Of a DNA stretch of 15,309 nucleotides, positions 9,342 to 15,309 are shown in pieces. The position numbers and the translations under genes are program-made. Origin of the DNA: Saccoglossus kowalevskii (taxonomy: Eukaryota; Hemichordata; Enteropneusta; Harrimaniidae); the NCBI RefSeq assembly GCF_000003605.2, contig NW_003115778.1:1-15309 (forward strand), written 5' to 3'. The notes under the pieces are model-generated. The model made no database searches. It saw only the letters and a program-made list of their open reading frames with translations, and was not told the DNA's origin. Positions within the stretch are counted from its first letter, which is position 1. Every line of letters begins with the position of its first letter.

Positions 9342-10248
9342 GCAAATGTGTCCAGTAGACTGTCTGGTCTTGTGATTGCAATTGTGTCCAGTAGAATGTA
9401 TGGTCATGTGATTGAAATTGTGTCCAGTAGGCTGTCTAGTCTTGTGATTGCAAATGTGTCCAGTAGACTGTCTGGTCCTGTGATTGTAATTGTGTCCAGT
9501 AGAATGTCTGGTCTTGTGATTGCAATCGTGTCCAGTAGGCTGTCTGGTCATGTGATTGCAATTGTGTTCAGTAGACTTTCTGGTCCTGTGATTGCAATTG
9601 TGTCCAGTAGACTTTCTGGTCCTGTGGTTGCAATTGTATTCAGTAGGCTGTCTGGTCTTGTGATTGCAATTGTGTCCAGTAGGCTGTCTGGTCCTGTCAT
9701 TGCAATTGTGTCCAGTAGGCTGTCTTGTCCTGTGATTGCAATTGTGTCCAGTAGAATGTCTGGTCCTGTGACTGCAAATGTGTCCAGTAGACTTTCTGGT
9801 CCTGTGATTGCAATTGTGTCCAGTAGACTTTCTGGTCCTGTGATTGCAATTGTGTCCAGTAGGCTGTCTGGTCCTTTCATTGCAATTGAGTCCAGTAGAC
9901 TGTCTGGTCATGTGATTGCAATTGTGTCCATTAGGCTGTCTTGTCCTGTGATTGCCATTGTGTCCAGTAGAATGTCTGGTCATGTGATTGTAATTGTGTC
10001 CAGCGGATTGTCTGGTCTTGTGATTGCAATTGTTCCCAGTAGAATGTCTGTTCCTGTGATTGCAATTGCGTCCAGTAGACTGTCTGGTCATGTGATTGCA
10101 ATTGTGTCCAGTGGACTGTCTGGTCCTGTGATTGCAAATGTGTCCAGTAGATTGTCTGATCATGTGATTGCAATTGTGTCCAGTGGACTGTCTGGTCTTG
10201 TGATTGCAATTGTGTCCAGTAGGCTGTCTGGTCCTGTGATTGCAATTG

Positions 10249-10488
10249 TGTCTAGTAGACTGTCTGGTCATGTGATTGCAATTGTGTCCATTAGACTGTC
10301 TGGTTTTGTGATTGCCATTGTGTCCAGTAAGCTGTCTTGTCCTGTGATTGCAATTGTGTCCAGTAGAATATCTGGTCCTGTGACTGCAAATGTGTCCAGT
10401 AGTATTTCTGGTCCTGTGATTGCAATTGTGTCCAGTAGAATTTCTGGTCCTGTAATTGCAATTGTGTCCAGTAGGCTGTCTGGTGCTG
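10249..10488. repeat. higher-order block, 12-unit-offset pair with 10681-10920
   Basis: The order GTGTCTAG, GGTTTT, GTGATTGCCATT, AGAATATC, GTGACTGCAAAT and CCTGTAATTGC recurs 432 bases (12 units) downstream at 10681-10920. About five substitutions separate the copies, for example TCCATTAG against TCCAGTAG near 10288 and GGTTTT against GGTTAT near 10304. Limits are approximate. Confidence 0.7.
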
Positions 10489-10680
10489 TGATTGCAATTG
10501 TGTCCAGTAGACTGCCTGGTCCTGTGATTGCAAATGTATACAGTAGACTGCCTGGTCCTCTGATTGCAAATGTGTCCAGTAGACTGTCTGATCATGTGAT
10601 TGCAATTGTGTCCAGTAGATTGTCTGATCCTGTGATTGCAATTGTGTCCAGTAGGCTGTCTGGTCCTGTGATTGCAATTG

Positions 10681-10920
10681 TGTCTAGTAGACTGTCTGGT
10701 CATGTGATTGCAATTGTGTCCAGTAGACTGTCTGGTTATGTGATTGCCATTGTGTCCAGTAAGCTGTCTTGTCCTGTGATTGCAATTGTGTCCAGTAGAA
10801 TATCTGGTCCTGTGACTGCAAATGTGTCCAGTAGAATTTCTGGTCCTGTGATTGCAATTGTGTCCAGTAGACTTTCTGGTCCTGTAATTGCAATTGTGTC
10901 CAGTAGGCTGTCTGGTCCTG
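10681..10920. repeat. higher-order block, copy 2 of the 12-unit-offset pair
   Basis: This is the downstream partner of 10249-10488. It has GGTTATGTG near 10733 where the partner has the commoner GGTTTTGTG. Between the two copies lie the unusual units ending ACTGCCTGGTCC (10510, 10548) and one GTATACAG unit near 10536. Confidence 0.7.
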
Positions 10921-11609
10921 TGATTGCAATTGTGTCCAGTAGACTGTCTGGTCATGTGATGGCAATTGTGTCCAGTAGGCTGTCTTGTCCTGTGATTGCA
11001 ATTGTGTCCAGTAGAATGTCTGGTCATGTGATTGCAATTGTATCCAGTAGAATGTCTGGTCCTGTGATTGCAATTGTGTCCAGTAGAATATCTGGTCCTG
11101 AGATTGCAATTGTGTCCAGTTGAATGTCTGGTCCTGTGATTGCAATTGTGTCCAGTAGGCTGTCTGGTCCTGTGATTGCAATTGTGTCTATTAGACTGTC
11201 TGGTCATGTGGTTGCAATTGTGTCCAGTAGACTGTCTGGTTTTGTGATTGCCATTGTGTCCAGTAAGCTGTCTTGTCCTGTGATTGCAATTGTGTCCAGT
11301 AGAATATCTGGTCCTGTGACTGCAAATGTGTCCAGTAGACTTTCTGTTCCTGTGATTGCAATTGTGTCCAGTAGACTTTCTGGTCCTGTGATTGCAATTG
11401 TGTCCAGTAGGCTGTCTGGTCCTGTGATTGCAATTGTGTCCAGTAGACTGTCTGGTCATGTGATTGCAATTGTGTCCAGTAGGCTGTCTTGTCCTGTGAT
11501 TGCAATTGTGTCCAGTAGAATGTCTGGTCATGTGATTGCAATTGTATCCAGTAGAATGTCTGGTCCTGTAATTGCAATTGTGTCCAGTAGACTTTCTGGT
11601 CCTGTAATT

Positions 11610-11661
11610 GCAATGTGTCCAGTAGACTTCTGGTCTGTGATGCAATGTGTCAGTAGACTTC
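11610..11661. other. cluster of seven one-base losses, all in short homopolymers
   Basis: Against the regular unit, one base is missing in each of seven runs: CAATGTG for CAATTGTG twice (11611 and 11643), GACTTCTG for GACTTTCTG twice (11625 and 11656), GGTCTG for GGTCCTG (11632), GATGC for GATTGC (11639) and GTCAG for GTCCAG (11649). The net shift is -7 in about 50 bases. Nothing else in the window looks like this. It resembles uncorrected long-read error more than repeat evolution. Confidence 0.85.
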
Positions 11662-12640
11662 TGGTCCTGTGATTGCAATTGTGTCCAGTAGGCTGTCTGG
11701 TCCTGTGATTGCAATTGTGTCCAGTAGACTGTCTGGTCATGTGATTGCAATTGTGTCCAGTAGGCTGTCTTGTCCTGTGATTGCAATTGTGTCCAGTAGA
11801 ATGTCTGTTCCTGTGATTGCAATTGCGTCCAGTAGACTGTCTGGTCATGTGATTGCAATTTTGTCCAGTAGACTTTCTGGTCATGTGATTGCAATTGTGT
11901 CCAGTGGACTGTCTGGTCCTGTGATTGCAAATGTGCCCAGTAGACTGTCTGGTCCTGTGATTGCAAATGTGTCCAGTAGACTGTCTGATCATGTGATTGC
12001 AATTGTGTCCAGTAGATTGTCTGATCCTGTGATTGCAATTGTGTACAGTAGACTTTCTGGTCCTGTAATTGCAATTGTGTCCAGTAGGCTGTCTGGTCCT
12101 GTGATTGCAATTGTGTCCAGTAGACTGTCTGGTCATGTGATTGCAATTGTGTCCAGTAAGCTGTCTTTTCCTGTGATTGCAATTGTGTCCAGTAGAATGT
12201 CTGGTCCTGTGATTGCAATTGTATCCAGTAGAATGTCTGGTCATGTGATTGCAATTGTGTCCAGTAGAATATCTGCTCCTGTGATTGCAATTGTGTCCAG
12301 TAGAATGTCTGGTCTTGTGATTGCAATTGTGTCCAGTAGATTGTCTGGTCCTGTGATTACAATTGTGTCCAGTAGGCTGTCTGGTCATGTGATTGCAATT
12401 GTGTTCAGTAGACTTTCTGGTCCTGTGATTGCAATTGTGTCCAGTAGACTTTCTGGTCCTGTGGTTGCAATTGTGTTCAGTAGGCTGTCTGGTCTTGTGA
12501 TTGCAATTGTGTCCAGTAGGTTGTCTGGTCATGTGATTGCAATTGTGTTCAGTAGACTTTCTGGTCCTGTGATTGCAATTGTGTCCAGTAGACTTTCTGG
12601 TCCTGTGATTGCAATTGTATCCAGTAGAATGTCTGGTCCT

Positions 12641-13107
12641 GTGATTGCAATTGTGTCCAGTAGGCTGTCTTGTCCTGTGATTGCAATTGTGTCCAGTAGA
12701 ATGTCTGGTCCTGTGACTGCAAATGTGTCCAGTAGACTTTCTGGTCCTGTGATTGCAATTGTGTCCAGTAGACTTTCTGGTCCTGTGATTGCAATTGTGT
12801 CCAGTAGCTGTCTGGTCCTGTGATTGCAATTGTGTCCAGTAGAATGTCTGGTCCTGTGATTGCAATTGTGTCCAGTAGGCTGTCTGGTCCTGTGATTGCA
12901 ATTGTATCTATTAGACTGCCTGGTCATGTGGTTGCAATTGTGTCCAGTAGACTGTCTGGTTTTGTGATTGCCATTGTGTCCAGTAAGCTGTCTTGTCCTG
13001 TGATTGCAATTGTGTCCAGTAGAATATCTGGTCCTGTGATTGCAATTGTGTCCAGTAGATTGTCTGGTCCTGTGATTACAATTGTGTCCAGTAGGCTGTC
13101 TGGTCAT
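12641..13107. repeat. left half of a mosaic block, matches 445-912
   Basis: This run matches 445-912 unit for unit, including the diagnostic GTATCTATTAG (12904; partner about 709), GTGGTTGC, GTGATTGCCATT, AGAATATCTGG and GTGATTACAATT (13072). The only difference I see is a missing G at 12807, where TAGGCTG has become TAGCTG. After the GTGATTACAATT unit it no longer follows 913 onward but continues as the block at 1705 onward. Confidence 0.85.
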
Positions 13108-13911
13108 GTGATTGCAATTGTGTTCAGTAGACTTTCTGGTCCTGTGATTGCAATTGTGTCCAGTAGACTTTCTGGTCCTGTGGTTGCAATTGTGTTCAGT
13201 AGGCTGTCTGGTCTTGTGATTGCAATTGTGTCCAGTAGACTTTCTGGTCCTGTGGTTGCAATTGTGTTCAGTAGGCTGTCTGGTCTTGTGATTGCAATTG
13301 TGTCCAGTAGGTTGTCTGGTCATGTGATTGCAATTGTGTTCAGTAGACTTTCTGGTCCTGTGATTGCAATTGTGTCCAGTAGACTTTCTGGTCCTGTGGT
13401 TGCAATTGTGTTCAGTAGGCTGTCTGGTCTTGTGATTGCAATTGTGTCCAGTAGGTTGTCTGGTCCTGTGATTGCAATTGTGTCCAGTAGGCTGTCTTGT
13501 CCTGTGATTGCAATTGTGTCCAGTAGAATGTCTGGTCCTGTGACTGCAAATGTGTCCAGTAGACTTTCTGGTCCTGTGATTGCAATTGTGTCCAGTAGAC
13601 TTTCTGGTCCTGTGATTGCAATTGTGTCCAGTAGCTGTCTGGTCCTGTGATTGCAATTGTGTCCAGTAGAATGTCTGGTCCTGTGATTGCAATTGTGTCC
13701 AGTAGCTGTCTGGTCCTGTGATTGCAATTGTGTCTATTAGACTGCCTGGTCATGTGGTTGCAATTGTGTCCAGTAGACTGTCTGGTTTTGTGATTGCCAT
13801 TGTGTCCAATTAAGCTGTCTGTCCTGTGATTGCAATTGTGTCCAGTAGATATCTGGTCCTGTGACTGCAAATGTGTCCAGTAGAATTTCTGGTCCTGTGA
13901 TTGCAATTGTT
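12807..13911. other. series of single-base indels in the right part of the array
   Basis: TAGCTG replaces TAGGCTG at 12807, 13634 and 13705 (-1 each). At 13808-13811 CCAATTAAGC has an extra A relative to a known CCATTAAGC variant (as at 4421-4426), and GTCTGTCC lacks a T near 13820. AGATATC lacks an A near 13849. TTGTTGTACAG has an extra T near 13910. A further extra T follows at 14505 (GGTTCTTG). Most change the length of a two- or three-base run. The losses at 12807 and 13634 sit in equivalent block positions about 23 units apart, so at least that one may be inherited rather than an error. Confidence 0.75.
13032..13490. repeat. right half of a mosaic block, identical to 1629-2087
   Basis: This is the distal copy of 1629-2087, with no mismatch found in 459 bases. 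It overlaps the end of the 445-912-like run in the shared units around GTGATTACAATT, so the switch between the two parental orders lies within about 13032-13124. After 13490 the order follows a TGTCTTGTCCT unit, an AGAATG unit and a GTGACTGCAAAT unit, like 445-552 and 12641-12748. Confidence 0.85.
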
Positions 13912-14512
13912 GTACAGTAGACTTTCTGGTCCTGTAATTGCAATTGTGTCCAGTAGGCTGTCTGGTCCTGTGATTGCAATTGTGTCCAGTAGACTGTCTG
14001 GTCATGTGATTGCAATTGTGTCCAGTAAGCTGTCTTTTCCTGTGATTGCAATTGTGTCCAGTAGAATGTCTGGTCCTGTGATTGCAATTGTATCCAGTAG
14101 AATGTCTGGTCCTGTGATTGCAATTGTGTCCAGTAGAATATCTGCTCCTGTGATTGCAATTGTGTCCAGTAGAATTTCTGGTCTTGTGATTGCAATTGTG
14201 TCCAGTAGATTGTCTGGTCCTGTGATTACAATTGTGTCCAGTAGGCTGTCTGGTCATGTGATTGCAATTGTGTTCAGTAGACTTTCTGGTCCTGTGATTG
14301 CAATTGTGTCCAGTAGACTTTCTGGTCCTGTGGTTGCAATTGTGTTCAGTAGGCTGTCTGGTCTTGTGATTGCAATTGTGTCCAGTAGGTTGTCTGGTCA
14401 TGTGATTGCAATTGTGTTCAGTAGACTTTCTGGTCCTGTGATTGCAATTGTGTCCAGTAGACTTTCTGGTCCTGTGGTTGCAATTGTGTTCAGTAGGCTG
14501 TCTGGTTCTTGT

Positions 14513-15309
14513 GATTGCAATTGTGTCCAGTAAGCTGTCTTGTCCTGTGATTGCAATTGTGTCCAGTAGATTGTCTGGTCCTGTGATTACAATTGTGTCC
14601 AGTAGACTGTCTGGTCATGTGATTGCAATTGTGTTCAGAAGACTTTCTGGTCCTGTGATTGCAATTGTGTCCAGTAGACTTTCTGGTCCTGTGATTGCAA
14701 TTGTGTCCAGTAGGCTGTCTGGTCCTGTGATTGCAATTGTGTCCAGTAGAATGTCTGGTCCTGTGATTGCAATTGTGTCCAGTAGGCTGTCTGGTCCTGT
14801 GATTGCAATTGTGTCTATTAGACTGTCTGGTAATGTGGCTGCAATTGTGTCCAGTAGACTGTCTGGTTTTGTGATTGCCATTGTGTCCAGTAAGCTGTCT
14901 TGTCCTGTGATTGCAATTGTGTCCAGTAGAATATCTGGTCCTGTGACTGCAAATGTGTCCAGTAGACTTTCTGGTCCTGTGATTGCAATTGTGTCCAGTA
15001 GACTTTCTGGTCCTGTGATTGCAATTGTGTCCAGTAGGCTGTCTGGTCCTGTGATTGCAATTGTGTCCAGTAGACTGTCTGGTCATGTGATTGCAATTGT
15101 GTCCAGTAGGCTGTCTTGTCCTGTGATTGCAATTGTGTCCAGTAGAATGTCTGGTCATGTGATTGCAATTGTATCCAGTAGAATGTCTGGTCCTGTGATT
15201 GCAATTGTGTCCAGTAGAATATCTGGTCCTGTGATTCCAATTGTGTCCAGTAGAATGTCTGGTCTTGTGATTGCAATTGTGTCCTGTAGACTGTCTGGTC
15301 TTTTGATTG
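14513..15309. repeat. right-hand end of the window, still inside the array
   Basis: About 22 units run to the last base, so the array continues past the window. The order first follows the 2470-2600 and 3650-3790 type (GTGATTGCCATT-derived unit, GTGATTACAATT at 14584, GTGTTCAGAAGAC at 14631). It then follows the 11170-11580 type (GTGTCTATTAG, GGTTTT, GTGATTGCCATT, AGAATATC, GTGACTGCAAAT), and finally the 7190-7290 type (GATTCCAATTG at 15232, GTCCTGTAGACTG at 15281). The last unit has TTTTGATTG where TTGTGATTG is normal. Confidence 0.85.

Larger units (their letters stand above)
1..15309. repeat. 36-bp tandem satellite/minisatellite array, about 425 units
   Basis: The window is filled by head-to-tail copies of a 36-bp unit in one orientation. 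A representative unit is 589-624. The best conserved part is GTGATTGCAATTGTG followed by CCAGTAG; the last 12 bases vary most. Recurrent variants include GTGACTGCAAAT, GTGGTTGC, GTGATTGCCATT, GTGATTACAATT, GTGTTCAG, GTGTCTAG, GTATCC, and endings GGTCCT, GGTCAT, GGTCTT, GGTTTT, GATCAT and TGTCCT. The unit is about 47% G+C and strand-asymmetric: the plus strand has about twice as much T as A, and more G than C. Nearly every unit carries CAATTG, and most carry the 8-base palindrome ATTGCAAT. There is no unique sequence between units, no CENP-B-box-like motif and no telomeric repeat. Known biology: arrays like this are eukaryotic satellites or large minisatellites, kept similar by unequal exchange and conversion. 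The species and chromosomal site are not determinable here. Confidence 0.97.

Noticed and set aside
8343-12326. A 1,327-codon minus-strand open frame, and many shorter ones
   Set aside because: It passes through different reading frames of the same repeat (QSQDQ-type to NHRTR-type and back) at indels, so it does not hold one peptide pattern. It is a by-product of a consensus open in all three minus frames.
1-15309. CRISPR array, because of the short repeat length
   Set aside because: Repeats of 36 bp would fit CRISPR, but there are no unique spacers: the units abut directly and differ only by point changes.
1-15309. Tandem repeat-domain protein gene (zinc-finger, leucine-rich or mucin-like)
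   Set aside because: No frame shows the Cys/His spacing of zinc fingers, the leucine pattern of leucine-rich repeats, or Pro/Thr/Ser-rich mucin repeats. The Cys and His in the minus frame TGHNCNHR lack a finger-like arrangement.
1-15309. Centromeric CENP-B box or telomeric repeat
   Set aside because: No CENP-B-like TTCG...CGGG motif and no TTAGGG-type repeat is visible. A centromeric role cannot be argued from the sequence.

Overview
The whole 15,309-base window is one tandem repeat. A 36-bp unit is repeated head-to-tail about 425 times, with no unique sequence inside the array. I find no gene, RNA gene, mobile element, CRISPR array or recognisable promoter or terminator. A typical unit lies at 589-624. 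It opens with GTGATTGCAATTGTG, continues through CCAGTAG, and ends CTGTCTGGTCCT or a close variant. Such an array, with near-identical blocks of many units and almost no unit-length variation over kilobases, is typical of eukaryotic satellite or large minisatellite DNA. The species cannot be told from the sequence. The consensus unit contains no CpG and only about 18 scattered CpGs are visible. That would fit a CpG-methylating genome, but it is weak evidence because one unit has simply been copied.

Layout. Bases 1-7 do not match the unit and may be the left edge of the array or a decayed unit. From 13 to about 4966 the 36-base phase is perfect for about 137 units. Small indels then shift the phase near 4967, 5091, 6365, 6405, 8896, 9296 and 9340. 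Denser indels follow at 11610-11661, 12807, 13634, 13705, 13808-13850, 13910 and 14505. The window ends inside the array.

Higher-order structure. The units are not random. Perhaps two dozen unit types recur in fixed orders, forming blocks of 5 to more than 15 units that are copied elsewhere in the window. Examples are 445-840 with 913-1308, 2941-3480 with 5174-5713, 7105-7557 with 7933-8385, and 1629-2087 with 13032-13490. The last pair shows no difference over 459 bases although the copies lie 11.4 kb apart. Region 12641-13490 is a mosaic of two blocks that sit apart near the left end. This is what repeated unequal exchange or gene conversion would leave.

Coding potential. Because 36 is divisible by 3 and four of six frames of the consensus lack a stop, very long open frames appear on both strands, one of 1,656 codons from 13 to 4983. 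Variable positions are spread over all three codon positions, and no start context, domain or flanking gene is present. I therefore treat all open frames as by-products of the repeat.
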